From assembly GCF_026213295.1 (NCBI RefSeq), contig NC_079423.1, positions 17,289,514-17,353,513 of the forward strand: a DNA stretch of 64,000 bases, written 5' to 3'. Below the pieces are notes generated by a model. That model had not been told where the DNA came from and made no database searches. It saw only the letters and a program-made list of their open reading frames with translations. The stretch's first letter is position 1, and each line of letters begins with the position of its first letter. A program made the translations under genes and the position numbers. Below are positions 31,777-53,198 of the stretch, piece by piece. The stretch comes from Gadus chalcogrammus (lineage: Eukaryota; Chordata; Actinopteri; Gadiformes; Gadidae).

Positions 31777-33643
31777 TTTATTCAATGAAAAGTGAAATGT
31801 TATTGGCATGGCATATACAAAAATTCCATAGCAAAAAGTTCACAGCAACGTCTTAATGGGCCATCCAGCCATTACAGGGCCACCAAATAATAACTTGATT
31901 TTGTATAATTTCCACGAATAATTTAAGGACAAAAGGAAGTTTTCTTTGGCATCACAAATAGAAAACAAAATTAAAAAAAAAACAATATATTAACATCTCT
32001 CACTTCGGACAACCCTGAATGTAAACAGAGTGTAAATAGCGATATGGGGGCGTTTTTAGAACCAATTGAAATCAGCTACTTCAGCGTTGCCCAGCAACAC
32101 TTAGCAGAAGACCACCCTGGTTTGGAAGGGGAACACCAACGACCATAGTACACATCATCCCATGGAGTAGGCGGTCCCTGTGGGTATTCTGATAGTACTA
32201 CACTTGAAACAAAACAAACACTTTTAAAAAACAAGAGTAGTTTCATCCTCGTGTGGAATTCTTTTGCAACAGCCTGAAGGGATGCAACACTTTATCTGCA
32301 TGCTGATGGTCGATTGTTATTCCCCTCCAAAAAAAAACAGAGCCCTACTAAGCTGGAGTTCCTGCGCATAAGGGGCCATACATTCAGCATTCACGGGACA
32401 TTAAATAGGGGCGATCGCCCAGAGCTCATTCTTAGCCGCGGCGCGCAGCCCGTTCCCATGCGCTGGGAGAAGCAGCAGCGGTATCGCGTCTCGTTTAAGA
32501 ACACAGTGACGATGACAGAGCGGTAGGGAGAGTGCTCAAGATAGACACGCCGTTTCCACCCTGCTTATAAATAATGTGGAGGAGACGCATGTGGGTGGTA
32601 GCCGGCTACCGACCGGGCGTCTCGCTAAAGTCTTCCTCAACAGAGAGGCAGGGGGAGAAGCAGCCATGCCCAGAATGTGCACCATTTTAACAAGGGGCGA
32701 GGGTCACCTCTTTAGATAGCCCTTTTTCTTTAATGGGCGCGCTCCCTCACTGAGGAATGCGAGCAGATTAGCCGTAGCCTGTCGGGAGGGCATGGTGGAA
32801 TGCAGCCCGTTGGTGATCACAAGCCCCATTACATTAACCCAGGATTTTCAAAATTAGAGCACCACGAACAAACTCCAGCCCCCGTTAAGAGATGCGTACT
32901 CAAGACCACGCCTTAAATAAAGAACAGTATGTTCCCTGCCTACAGGGAGCTTAAATAGCTAACAGCTTAAATAACTTATAGACGGGGCGAACCCGGGGGA
33001 TAATGGCCTGATGTGCCTGTTGAGGGGAGTCGTCCTAATCCTGTAACCCTGAATGTAAACGTGGTCGTACGAGGCCGGGTCGGGGAGGGGGGTGAGGTCA
33101 GACCGACGGGGGCAGGGAGAGAAGCAGGGCTTGGTAGAAGTGAGACGTCTCTCGTTTTTTTCCATTAAAAAAGAAAAATGGCAGAGCGAGACTCGAGTCA
33201 TGAGCAGCACTTAATATAAATAAAAACATACATTCAAATAACAACGCGTGGCACGAAATACGAAAAAACAAATCACGACAGATATATTAACAGATGGCTC
33301 CGATTCCTATACCCCGCGACGAGGCGGGCCGCTCCACCGGAGAACCTTCTAGAACCCCATCACCGTGGGAACCGGCCAAGCATCGAACGCCCGGCCCGCG
33401 GCCCTGAACCGTGTCCCGTTCCAGGTTCCGTTCCTGGTCTTCCACGACGGCCGGTTCGGTCTGGCTTCACGGCCGGGCCGTGCAGCCTGCTGTAGTCCAG
33501 GGGTCCGGTCCACAAGACCGACCGGCGGGCCCATAACTCCCCGTCGTCAGGGGAGTACGGGGGAACACCATCGTCGGGGGGGGGGGGCTCTCTAGAGTCC
33601 TGGAAGACCTCCAACCCCAGCTGCAGACATCTGATCCCCAGAT
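31777..33643 (-). other. amotl2: Probable AMOTL2 3' UTR with poly(A) signal
   Basis: A minus-strand AATAAA lies at 31777-31782, about 1.9 kb below the AMOTL2 stop codon at 33644-33646. The interval has normal complexity and no exon structure, as expected for the long 3' UTR of this gene. Not proven by transcript data. Confidence 0.5.
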
Positions 33644-41393
<7,750 letters not shown>

Positions 41394-41631
41394 TCAAAGT
41401 TCAAAACACATCCCGGACGAAAAAGAACCTCGGTATAATCGCCCTCCACAAACACGATAAAAATATAAACACAGTGGATACAGTTCCTCTGAGGATACGG
41501 GTGTACGAGTGTCCTGTGTTGCTGAGCGTTTCAGTAGGGGAGCAGCGTGTGCGCTCCACGGCTCTCTGAGGCAGACTGGCTCACGACGCGCTCTGAGCGC
41601 GCTGATAACTGAGGGCTGATTGTTCCGAAGG

Positions 41632-41646
41632 GGAATGCGCGGAATG
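41632..41646 (-). promoter_or_regulatory. amotl2: Tandem TEAD-type (MCAT) double site upstream of AMOTL2
   Basis: GGAATG-CGC-GGAATG: two direct TEAD core motifs separated by 3 bp. It lies about 240 bp upstream of the inferred first-exon donor and 0.9 kb upstream of the ATG. AMOTL2 is an established YAP/TAZ-TEAD target, so a promoter-proximal double site is expected. Binding is not shown here. Confidence 0.6.
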
Positions 41647-42236
41647 CCAGAGCCGCTGGTCCCGGAGGGGTCCGAGCGAGGCAGGCAGAGGGGGAGAGGG
41701 GGAGGGGGAGGGAACGGGCGTCTCAGCTGGTCGCCTGTGTCATGTTAAGCAGCTAGTTGTTGTTCTGCTGCACAATAGATTGGATAAACTATGAGGAGGA
41801 GGAGGGCCAGGAGCCGTTTTTTATAAAACACCATATCTAAAGAGGAGATATAATGTGCAAACAAAACAAAACGCTTTTTATTTCTCTCTTTATTTTTCTC
41901 TTTCGTTCTCCCTCACCCAATACGTCAGAGAGCACCTGGGTTGAAATTATTTAAAAGTTATAAACCAGCAATATTCTTCCTCATTCTCTCTAGTTTTGTC
42001 AAGACTTCGACTACAGCATGGCAGCATTTGGCTGCAAGTCTTTCTATCTTTCCCTTCCTTCTCTTCCTCTCCATCGCTCTCTGAATGAACTGAGGTCTCT
42101 TCATCGCTTGAAACTGTTAACCACTAACCCCACATTATAGCAGTATGTAACATAATAAACATATCATACCACAATATACATCCAGCAGCATTACAATATG
42201 TCCCCTCGGTCTCAGACAAAGACCAGACGGAGGAGA

Positions 42237-42308
42237 AGAGAGGAGAGGAGAGGAGAGTAGGGGAGGAGAGAGGAGAGAGGAGAGAGGAGAGAGGAGAGAG
42301 GAGAGGGG
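42237..42308. repeat. GGAGA-rich simple repeat
   Basis: AGGAGAGGAGAG-type units upstream of AMOTL2. Confidence 0.9.
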
Positions 42309-42409
42309 GTCAGTTAGGGTCCTGATTGGACGACAGCCTCATTCTCCTGTGGCATTATGTTTGTGTCCTGGTCAATATTTAAGCTGCAGCCCGTGTCTCT
42401 TAATTGCTG

Positions 42410-43242
<833 letters not shown>

Positions 43243-43429
43243 GGTAAACAGGGTGATCAGATCAGCAGGTGGGGCGGAGGGTAAATATTGATCGTATTGT
43301 AGACTCAGACTATATGAGATGAACCCGTTATAGCCCCTCAACTCCTCTGTCCTTCCTCTCTCTCTACCCTTCGCTCTCTGTTCCCTTCTTCCCTCTTTCT
43401 TACTCTCTGTCTTTGTCTCGCCGTCCGTC

Positions 43430-43510
43430 TCTCTTTGTCTCGCCGTCCGTCTCTCTTTGTCCGTCCGTCCGTCCGTCCCTCCCTCCCTCCCTCCCTCCCT
43501 CCCTCCCCCC
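43430..43510. repeat. CCGT / CCCT simple repeat
   Basis: GTCTCGCCGTCCGTCTCTCT units, then (CCGT)n and (CCCT)n. Confidence 0.9.
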
Positions 43511-43519
43511 GTCTCGCCG

Positions 43520-45320
43520 TAGCCCCCGCGGGCCCTGACAGAGCCGTGACCTCTGACCCTGTAGGTAAATGTCCTGCAGGTGATTTGCATGGCAGTTCAG
43601 ACTCAACTGTTGAAGCAAGGCGTTCCCCAACTGACAACCTGAAGGAGGCCACCCTGTGAACTGGATGCCCTGTGGACGGCCAAGACCCGCCCCGGGGGGG
43701 GGGGGGGGGGTCTTATCACCCCCCCTGGGGTCCGTCTGTCCCCTTATCATCATAACATGGGGTCGTATCAGCAGAAAGACTGCCGATAAACCTTTTACTT
43801 TTAAAACTGAAACATGTAACATATAATCTCTGATCATCGTGCTAAGTGAGATGTTTAACGGACTGGCTGTTGGTTCCTTCTGCACAGAAGAAGAGTGCAT
43901 ACCACTTAGTCTGAGCGCATTGAACCGTGACCATCTCAAATATGTGCTGCTGATAAGGAAACCTGTGGAGCAGAAGAGTGTGCGCTGCCTCGACTCCAGC
44001 GTGGGAAACCCTCACACTGCAGGTGAGGACGTTAACCTCGTCATTAACCTATGATCCCAGGCCAATAACATAACATCAGAATCCTCCGATGAGATGGTAA
44101 AGTATAATAACTTATCGTCCACCTACAGTAAGTGCAACAGGATAATGACTTATCTTCCTCCCCCAGAGAGTGTCACAGTATAATGACGTTGTTATCCTGC
44201 TAGCCTGCTAGTAAGTGTAACAGGATAATGACTTATCATCCTCCTACAATAAGTGTAGCAGGATATAGTGTTTGGATCCTCCTACAGTGAGTGTAGCAGG
44301 ATAATATTCTCCGTCAGTACCAGTGGTTCTGGGCCGACCGTCTCTCCAGTACCTGACGCCCGACCCGAGGCCCGTTCCATTCCGGTGTAACAACCAGTAG
44401 AAACGTCCCCAGGCCGCCACGTTCAAAGCCTCCAGCGCCCCGACCGATTTACATGTATTTTGCATCCACATTTCTGCTGCTCTTATGGGGGGGGGGGAGG
44501 TCCTTTGTGTCTTCAAGTGAGGAGGAAATGGCTGCATTCCTGACATTAACATGTCCATGGACACCCCCGCCCCCAGCCGGCTGCGAGGGGGGAGGAGGGG
44601 GGAGAGGGGGGAGAGGGGGGAGGAGGAGGGGGGGGCACGCACCCAGGAGGACGTTTTCAAAGAAAGCTTCTTTACTTTTATTTCAACGTGGATCTCTCTA
44701 GAGCCGTAGATAGAGCAGCATAGACGTTCCTAAAGTATCATTCTACAACATCAACGCCTTCGCCCAATGCCTCGGGGATGGGTTAACCTAGTGATGGTTA
44801 GCGCTTGGCCCCTGGTTCTATGAACATCCTTACTGTACGGGCAGCGTTATATTGTCGTTTCTCCGTGCTAACTGTGAGTGTCAATGTAAACGCCTAGCCT
44901 TGTTCGATCAAGAGGACAAGGGGATGAGCTGGAGCCCCGTGTTGAGGGACAATCTACACGCAGAAGCGTTTATTATGGCACCGTTTGCGGACATGTGAGT
45001 GGGAATGTTTGGCTTGTTTAAAGGTATGATTTTGGGGGGTCTTGGTCTTGGTGTGAGCAGCAGCGGGGTCCTAGTGTGAGTCACGCTGGGACGCCTGCTC
45101 TGGAGTGTATACATCGGTGGATGATGTGTGTGTGACGCGGTGACGTCAGGGCGGGACGTCTTTTCTCCCGTCCTAGCGGTTAGCTCGGCTCCATGTGTTT
45201 ACGTCGAGGTATTACAAACAGTGAGGTCATGTGACTTCCCTGTGATGTGCTCTGTGAGGCCGGCGACCAGATGGTTACAGGTCCTCAGAGTGACGCCGGG
45301 TTCTGTGGTCTGAAGCACGG
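43520..45320. other. Intergenic sequence, mostly unique
   Basis: Contains a G run at about 43692-43710, short TAATGACTTATC-type repeats at 44090-44310, G-rich sequence at 44580-44640 and a partial R1 repeat at about 44760-44885. Short open frames only; no supportable gene. Confidence 0.5.
44760..44885 (-). repeat. Dispersed fish repeat, family R1, fragment
   Basis: Carries GGGATGGGTTAACCTAGTG, TTCTATGAACATCCTTACTG and TATATTGTCGTTTCTC in the reverse-orientation order. Confidence 0.65.
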
Positions 45321-45329
45321 GAAACACGG

Positions 45330-46010
45330 GAATGAGGAAGGGGGCCTACAGGACCGGGACCTACAGGTCCGGGGGGGCCTACAGGAACGGGGGGGCCTAC
45401 AGGACCGGGGATCTTAAGGACAGAGGGCTAAAGAACAGAGGGCTAAAGAACAGAGGGCTAAAGAACAGAGGGCTAAAGAACAGAGGGCTACAAGACAGGA
45501 CAGAGGGCTACAGGACAGAGGCCCCTCAGCTGGGGGTGGGCCCCCCTAACCACTGGACGGTCCTGGCCTCACTGGATCATCCGTCAGTCCGTCTGCAGAG
45601 GAGGCGGGAGACGGGGGAGACGGGGGAGACGGGAGACACGAGGCTCACCGTCTCCTTGTTAGCTTGTAGACACAGAGGTCTTCCTTCAGGTCCTCTGAAC
45701 CCACACTGGGTGAGGCAGGGGACCCGAGAGACCAGGAGGACATGGGGGAGACGGGTGGGACGGGGGAGACGGGGGAGGCGGGGAAGACGGGGGAGACGTG
45801 GGAGAAACGAGCAGACGTGACACGATACAGGCAGGGAGACGGGGGACACAGGGTGAGACGGGTGAGACGGGGGAGACAGGGTGAGGCGGGGGAGGCAAGA
45901 GACCTTGAGGACATGAGGGCGACGAGCCGAGGTGAGACCCAGGGACAGGGGGGGGGGACAGGGGGGGACGGTGGGGGGACGGGGGGGGACGGTGTGCGGC
46001 GGCCCTGGCT
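45330..46010. repeat. Two adjoining minisatellites
   Basis: At 45335-45530, units of GAACAGAGGGCTAAA (15 bp) and related GGGGGGCCTACAGGA. At 45600-46000, degenerate GGGGGAGACGGG units. Low complexity explains the long open frames on both strands. Confidence 0.9.
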
Positions 46011-46112
46011 GTTGACTCAGGGCATTCCTCCCGGGAGCATAAAGAGCGAGGCCAGAGCTGCTTAAAGCAAACACCACCCAACGGCCAGGGACCGACCACC
46101 TCCAGACGCTGG

Positions 46113-46114
<2 letters not shown>

Positions 46115-46161
<47 letters not shown>

Positions 46162-46480
46162 ATCTTTGGGATCTAGTTGTGTTGGGCAGGTGCTGTGTGT
46201 GTATTGTGTGTGTGTGTGCGTCATTTGGGGAGTAAAAAGGTATTGTGTGTGTCAGGTATGCGTGTGTACGTGTATATCAGGTGTGTGTCAGGTGTGTGTT
46301 TGTGTGTTGGTCAAGGCTGTGTGTCAGGTGTGTTTCATTCAGATGGGTGCGTGTTTGTGTGTCAGGTAAGTGTGTGTGTGCGTTCATGCGTCAGGTATGT
46401 GTGTGTGTGTGTGCGTTCATGCGTCAGGTATGTGTGTTTGTGTGTCAGGTATGTGTGTGTGTGTTTATCAGTCTGATCTG
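46115..46480. repeat. (GT)n with GTCAGGTATGTGTGTG units
   Basis: A pure GT run at 46115-46158, then GT-rich units punctuated by GTCAGGT. Confidence 0.9.
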
Positions 46481-46994
46481 CTGTTGTTTGGTGCAGGTCC
46501 TGTTTGGTTACAATGTGTACTTTATGTGTGCGTTATCTAGTGTGCGATCCAGTGTGTGCTTGGGTCCTCCTGCGATGCACATCACCAGCTGCTCCCAATC
46601 AACTCGTACCGTACTCTCCCACAACACCTAGAGTGTCTCTACAACAACCCCCCCCCCCCCCCCCCACTCAGCCCTGAACAGATCCCCGGTTTACAGACTC
46701 CTCAGCTGCAACCGATCCCTGAGATCAGATCCATCTCCAGAGATATTCTCCTATCTCCACCTGCATACTGCTGCTGCGCTCTGATTGGCCCCGTCATCCC
46801 ATTCCGCTCCTTCCTTTGTTTGACCATCAACAGAGATCTGGTGTCAACAGACCCCCCCCCCCCCCCTAACCCCGCCCCCCATCCCCAGGCGTCTGTTGGT
46901 GTCTTCCTTGAGATGTTGTTGTGGAAACACGCAGGGAAGCTCACAAACTAGAGCTGTGTGCAGAAAACAACCTGGGAAGGGGTTCCCAACGCAC

Positions 46995-47440
46995 CACCTC
47001 CCCCAACACCACCACCACCACCTCCCCCAACACCACCACCACCACCTCCCCAACACCACCACCACCACCTCCCCAACAACGCCCCGTCACCACATCAACG
47101 TGGTGGATGTGGTGATGGGGCTGCTTGTTGGGGAGGTCTTGGTGGTGGTGCTTGTGGTGGTGGTGGTGGTGGTGATGGTGGTGGTGATGGTGGAGGGTGT
47201 GGTGTGGTGGTGGTGGTGGTGGTGATGGTGGTGGTGATGGTGGTGGTGATGGTGGAGGGTGTGGTGGTGGTGGTGGTGGTGGTGGTGATGGTGGTGGTGA
47301 TGGTGGTGGTGATGGTGGAGGGTGTGGTGGTGGTGGTGGTGGTGGTGGTGGTGGTGGTGGTGATGGTGGAGGGTGTGGTGGTGGTGGTGGTGGTGGTGGT
47401 GATGGTGGAGGGTGTGGTGGAGGGTGTGGTGGTGTTCACC
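46995..47440. repeat. CCACCA-rich arm facing a GGTGGT-rich arm (large imperfect hairpin)
   Basis: 46995-47090 is CACCACCACC-rich and 47120-47440 is GGTGGTGAT-rich. The turn holds TCACCACATC and GATGTGGTGA around AACGTGGTG. Within the right arm a unit of about 50-60 bp ending GGTGGAGGGTGTGGTGG repeats at least five times. Confidence 0.9.
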
Positions 47441-47559
47441 TCAGGTCAGGACGGTGGTGCTGCTCAGAGCAGATGCTGGCGTAACAAAGAGCTGCTGGCT
47501 CAGCTCTCAGGGGCCTCGGGGGGGGGGGGGGGGGGCACCTGTTAGACCTCCTCCATATG

Positions 47560-48185
<626 letters not shown>

Positions 48186-48469
48186 CAGTCTCTCTGTGTT
48201 TGTTGGTTCTCCAGCACCTGTTTGTACGGGGATGAGGAAACCAGATGACTTCCCTGTCTCTGCTGGACTGGGCAGACTGGGAGCAGGTGTGGGCGTTAAC
48301 CCCCCCCCCCCCCCCCTTGATGATGACTCTCTTCTCTCCGCTGAGCGGGAGCAGGTGGGGGCGTTAACCCCCCCCCCCCACAGACACACACTCCTTTGTT
48401 CATCATCAGGAGGAGCAGCTAATCTGGAACATGACCCCCCCACTGCAGGAGGGGGGGGGGGTTAACCAA

Positions 48470-48575
48470 ACAGACAGAGAGCGAGAGCAAGAGAGAGAGC
48501 GAGAGCGAGAGAGAGAGAGCGAGAGCGAGAGAGCGAGAGCGAGAGCGAGAGAGCGAGAGAGCGAGAAAGAGAGAG
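48470..48575. repeat. (GAGAGC)n simple repeat
   Basis: GAGAGCGAGAGCGAGAGA-type units after a poly-G tract at 48452-48461. Confidence 0.9.
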
Positions 48576-49039
48576 TGCTTTCTACCTTTTATTAATACTT
48601 TGAGCATTCTCGTCGTTTTGATTTACAAACTGCTTTTAGCATTTCTTTTCAATGCCAACAACGCTCTTTTGACTCTAAATGATTTGATAGACAGGCAGGC
48701 AGACAGACACACAATCCGGTATGCAAATGAGCCGCGCAGTTACTCTCAGGAGCCTTGAGCCTTTATGCACTATCTTCACCAGGGACATCCGTGTCCATCA
48801 CTCTCCTCACTGGACCCAGGTTGCCATGGCACCCCGGACGTTCAACCGACCAATCAATATCCAGAGCCACTAAGTGTGTCTTGGGAGTGACATGAGGAGC
48901 AGCAGGAAGTGGAACAGACTGGAGCGACATCACTAATTAATGAGCTCTAACATACGAAAGGATACAACTTTATTCGTCCCACTCATCCCACACAAACACG
49001 ATGACCTGCTCCACCCACAGAGATACGATTCTTAGTCCG

Positions 49040-50075
49040 AGCAAGGACCTCCACCCTCTTCTCTCCTCCACCACCACCCACCCATCTGCCGGCACCCTCT
49101 CACCACTAACAACTCTCTCCCACCACACCACTCCTCGTCCCCTACCCTCCCTCCGCCACCACCCTCCAACTCCTCCCCCCTTCCTCTCCACCACCAGAGC
49201 TACAGCTGTCAGTGGGAGCCACCTCCTCCACCCTCTCTCCACCACCAGAGCTACAGCTGTCAGTGGGAGCCACCTCCTCCACCCTCTCTTCACCACGCCA
49301 GTCCTCCCCCAACACCTTCTTTCTCCTCTCTCCTCCACGTTCTCTCTCCTCCACCCTTGATTTCCACCACACCAAACCTCCTCCACCACCGCCCTACTCC
49401 CCCACCCTCTCTCTCTCTCTCTCTCCTCCACCCTCTCTCCCCCTCTATCTCCCCCACCAGCCCTGCCAGGCAGAGGGGAGGACAGCTGGCCGGGAGATCA
49501 GTGCGACGGCTCTGATAAGAGGAGGAGGAGGAGGAGGAGGAGGAGGAGGAGGGGGAGGAGGAGGGGGAGGACATCCATCAGCCAGGAGAGGAGATGGACG
49601 GCAGGGAGCTGGGTGACCCGGAAACCACCCCAGGCAGGTGGAGGGGAGACACCACCACCTCCACCCCCACCGCCACCCCCTCCACTCAGCCCTTCTGCTG
49701 GTGGACAGGCTGGGGCTGGAGGGTGGGGGTAACGGCAGTGGAGGTGGTGGTGGAAGGGGTGGTGTAGTGGGTGGTGGAGATGATCGCGGAGGTAGAAGGG
49801 GTGATGGTGTTGTAGGTGGAGCTAGTGGTGGTAGTAGAGGTGTAGGTGTTGGGGGTGGTGGTTGTGGTGTTGGGTGGGGGTGGGGCTGGTAGAGCAGGTT
49901 GTGGTGGTGGTGGCGGAGGGCGGAGGTGGTGGATGTACTGGTGGTGGAGGTGGTGGTGTTGCTGGAGGCGGAGAGGGTGTTGGAAGTAGATGTGGTTTTG
50001 GAGATGGTGGATGTGCTGGTGGTGGAGGAGGTGGAGGAGGTGAAGCCGTGGGTGTCAGACAGCCTGGACGGAGGC
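49040..50075. repeat. CCACC-rich then GGTGG-rich low-complexity block
   Basis: CCACC-rich sequence at 49040-49460 includes two direct copies of a unit of about 66 bp with GAGCTACAGCTGTCAGTGGG. (GGA)n lies at 49520-49570. GGTGGTGG-rich sequence covers 49740-50040. Open frames here are Pro/Ser/Thr- or Gly/Val-rich repeat products. Confidence 0.85.
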
Positions 50076-50209
50076 AGAGCCGTCCCTCCCCAACGCTGGC
50101 TCCTGCAGCCTGACTTTGTCTGTGGTGGTTCGCCTCCATTGTGCTCCACTTCCTGTGGGCGGAGCCAGCGCAGAGTGGACTCAGCCAACTGTCACATTCC
50201 TTTCTAAAA

Positions 50210-50940
50210 TTACGGACGTTAGTTTGGACCTTCTGAGGTCAATTCCTGTTGGCTTTCGTACACCAAAGTCTGGACGGCCTTTACTTCTGACGTGCCTTCC
50301 AGACTGTCGCTCTGAGACTCATTATTTAGAAAGAAAATCTAGATGGATTATACCGTCTCCAAAATTAGTTAAATGAAATCATACTTTATGTATATAAGCC
50401 TTTCGTGCAAAATTGCTATACAAGGTGCTTAACAATACAATGAAAATAAATGAAAATAAATTAATAAAATAGATTGACAGAACACTGAGCTACATCGGAA
50501 TGTTTTAAGGTTTCTTTTAAAGGTGGTCGCAGATTGTGAACAGAGATAGTTAGGAGTTTGTTAAGCAAAGACACCTATATCGGGAACAACAATATATGTG
50601 AGCAACCTTGCCTTTAAATCCTCCCATTATTAATGTACAGTACTTTACAGATCCTGCGTGTGTTTGAAGGGGATCTTAATAATGTTTGTGCCTGTAAGAA
50701 GATCGTGTGGCAGTTAGGACTCTGTCTCGTAGGTATTTAAGGGCAGCTGGGGGAGGTGGTGGTAAACGGGGACATGAGGAACGACCCAAGCATCAAACAG
50801 ACCAGCGGAGGAGACATTCTCCAGGGAGCCTTCCGTCCTGCCATCGGGAAACCGTTTGAAGTGTTCGTAAAAGAGGAAGGGCCCTCCGTCGCCCGCTCCG
50901 AATGTCAAGTTGACTGAAGTCAAGTGTAGACGCTCAGCCT
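50210..50940. other. Unique intergenic sequence
   Basis: Normal-complexity sequence with no exon signature I can support. A minus-strand open frame at 50714-50923 has no family match that I recognise. Confidence 0.5.
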
Positions 50941-50944
50941 CAAA

Positions 50945-51256
50945 GGCTCCAGCCCCCAGGAGACCACATACTGCACCCTAAAACCCCCAGAGACCAAGAG
51001 AGACCACGTACTGCACCCTAAACCCCCAGAGACCAAGAGAGACCACGTACTGCACCCTAAAACCCCCAGAGACCAAGAGAGACCACGTACTGCACCCTAA
51101 ACCCCCAGAGACCAAGAGAGACCACGTACTGCACCCTAAACCCCCAGAGACCAAGAGAGACCACGTACTGCACCCTAAACCCCCAGAGACCAAGAGAGAC
51201 CACGTACTGCACCCTAAAACCCCCAGAGACCAAGAGAGACCACGTACTGCACCCTA
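50945..51256. repeat. 40-41-bp minisatellite, about eight copies
   Basis: Units contain CCCCCAGAGACCAAGAGAGA and CCACGTACTGCACCCTAAA. Length varies by one A in the AAACCCCC run. Confidence 0.95.
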
Positions 51257-51259
51257 AAC

Positions 51260-51470
51260 CCCCCAGAGACCTGGAGAGAGACTGTGGACCTGCGGAGAGA
51301 CCGTAGACCCGGGGAGAGACTGTACACCTGGGGAGAGAGATCGTAGACCTGGGCAGAGAGACCCTGGACCTGGGGAGAGAGACCGTAGACCTGGAGAGAG
51401 AGAGACCAGAGACCTGGAGAGAGAGAGAGACCAGAGACCTGGAGAGAGAGACCGGAGATAGGTGCTAGAA
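51260..51470. repeat. Degenerate GACCTGGAGAGAGA repeat
   Basis: Units of 17-24 bp built on GACCTGGGGAGAGAGACCGT. It joins directly to the previous array. Confidence 0.9.
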
Positions 51471-51689
51471 CTCAAGAGATCCACAGAGCAAACCATCAGA
51501 ACATTAAACAGAAGCCACAGAGCAGACGCTCGGAACATTAAACAGATGTCCACAGAACAGGTACAGGATGTTAACACACATTAAGAGGGGAAAGGCTGAG
51601 ACGAAGAAAAGGCAAAAGGCTGCAACAGATATATTAGTATTTATATGTATATCCATTTCGGTCTAACTCATGTCAGCATATACTCTGTT

Positions 51690-52060
51690 TTAGCCATAAA
51701 ACAGCAGTCAGTAAAACCATGTTTTAAGATCTAAAATAACCAAGAGAAAGAACAGTCAGTAAAACCATGTTTAAAGATCTAAAATAACCAAGAGAAAGAA
51801 CAGTCAGTAAAACCATGTTTAAAGATCTAAAATAACCAAGAGAAAGAACAGTCAGTAAAACCATGTTTTAAGATCTAAAATAACTTAGAGAAAGAACAGT
51901 CAGTAAAACCATGTTTAAAGATCTAAAATAACCAAGAGAAAGAACAGTCAGTAAAACCATGTTTTAAGATCTAAAATAACCCAGAGAAAGAGCAGTCAGT
52001 AAAAACATGTTTAAGATATACCAATAACCAGACAAAGAGCAGTCAGTATAAACATGTTGT
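51690..52060. repeat. 48-bp AT-rich minisatellite, about eight copies
   Basis: Units contain CAGTCAGTAAAACCATGTTT, AAGATCTAAAATAACC and AAGAGAAAGAA. Copies are very similar; divergence rises toward 52060. Confidence 0.95.
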
Positions 52061-52179
52061 CTCTGAACCAGGGGGGGGCGCGTCCCGGATGAATCGGGGT
52101 GGAGGAAACACAACAATACGATGGGAACCAGAGGCTCCAGATGGAGGCTGGACCGGGCTTTAACAGAGCCCGGGAGACA

Positions 52180-52356
52180 GGGGGGCTGGGGGGCCTGGGG
52201 GGCCTGGGGGGGCTGGGGGGGCTGGGGGGCACCGTCAGGAATGAGGAAGTCCCCCACCCCCACCGCAACCCCCACCCCAACCCCGGCCCCTGGCCCCCGC
52301 TAAGGAAGCACTGCTGTCATTTGCATGATTCCCGGCCCCAACATATGGTGCTTAAA

Positions 52357-52387
<31 letters not shown>

Positions 52388-52400
52388 TGTACTGGGAGAG
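52180..52400. repeat. GGGGGGCCTGG repeat and long G run
   Basis: GGCCTGGGGGGGCTGGGG units at 52183-52228, and a G run of over 20 bases at 52358-52381. Confidence 0.9.
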
Positions 52401-52649
52401 GGAGGGAGAGGGAGGGGGGCTGCAGACCACTGATAGCGCTGACGACCAGGTCCTGACTCACTAAAGACCCTCTCAGACCAGAGATAGGGGGTAACTGGGG
52501 GACACCAGCTATTAGTCCTGTCCAGAACACTTACACTGTGGAGCCGGCAGGTCCCAGTCAGACACCTGACCACGCAGAGCCAAGGAACCAAACTAAGAAC
52601 CGCACAAAGAACCGCACAAAGAACCGCACAAAGAACCACACAAAGCGGT

Positions 52650-52760
52650 CACACCGGTGTGGTCGTGTTCTTGCTCAAGGGGCACCCAGACCCCGGAGTC
52701 AAGGATGAAGAATTGAACCAGCAACCCCCTAAGGTGCAAGACCGCCCCAGGCCACTGCTG
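52650..52760 (+). repeat. R2-like dispersed repeat fragment
   Basis: TTCTTGCTCAAGGGGCACC, GAATTGAACCAGCAACCCC and CCAGGCCACTGCTGCTCC follow the order of the R2 family. Partial and diverged. Confidence 0.5.
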
Positions 52761-53190
52761 CTCCGATTTGGGAGAAAATTAAATCATCTTCAATAACCAA
52801 TCCTGGCATCAATTGAATGAAACATTGTTGATATTTGTAGGGAGTTTTAAACAGTGTTAGCATAGCTAGCCGCTCCTGAGGACTCTACCAGAATACGAAT
52901 GAATGCAGCACCCATGTAAAATATCAAAGGGCCTTACCGAAACTAGGGAAAAGTATAACACTTCCCCACGTATCTTTCAAATGACGCTTTAACATGTGCA
53001 CTTCACGTGAGTATTAGTCTGTGACTCGGTCCACCCTCCATGCCGTATCCTGTTGAACCCCGGCCCGTCCTGTGAGTGAGTGCTCCACTTTCTCATCAGG
53101 ATGGGCGCTCACACGCCGCTCATAAAGGCCTCTGATTGAGCGGAAAAGGCCTGTGATAGCAGAGGCCATACCTCGCTCCCGCCCGGCCCC

Positions 53191-53198
53191 TATAAATA
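53191..53198 (+). promoter_or_regulatory. Consensus TATA-like motif, no gene attached
   Basis: TATAAATA in a GC-rich setting (CCCGGCCCC before it). No coding exon follows on the plus strand within reach. It could be a chance match, an enhancer MEF2-like site, or a promoter of a non-coding transcript. Confidence 0.2.

Noticed and set aside
46958..47545. 195-codon plus-strand open frame
   Set aside because: Gly/Val product of GGT repeats with no start context or splice structure.
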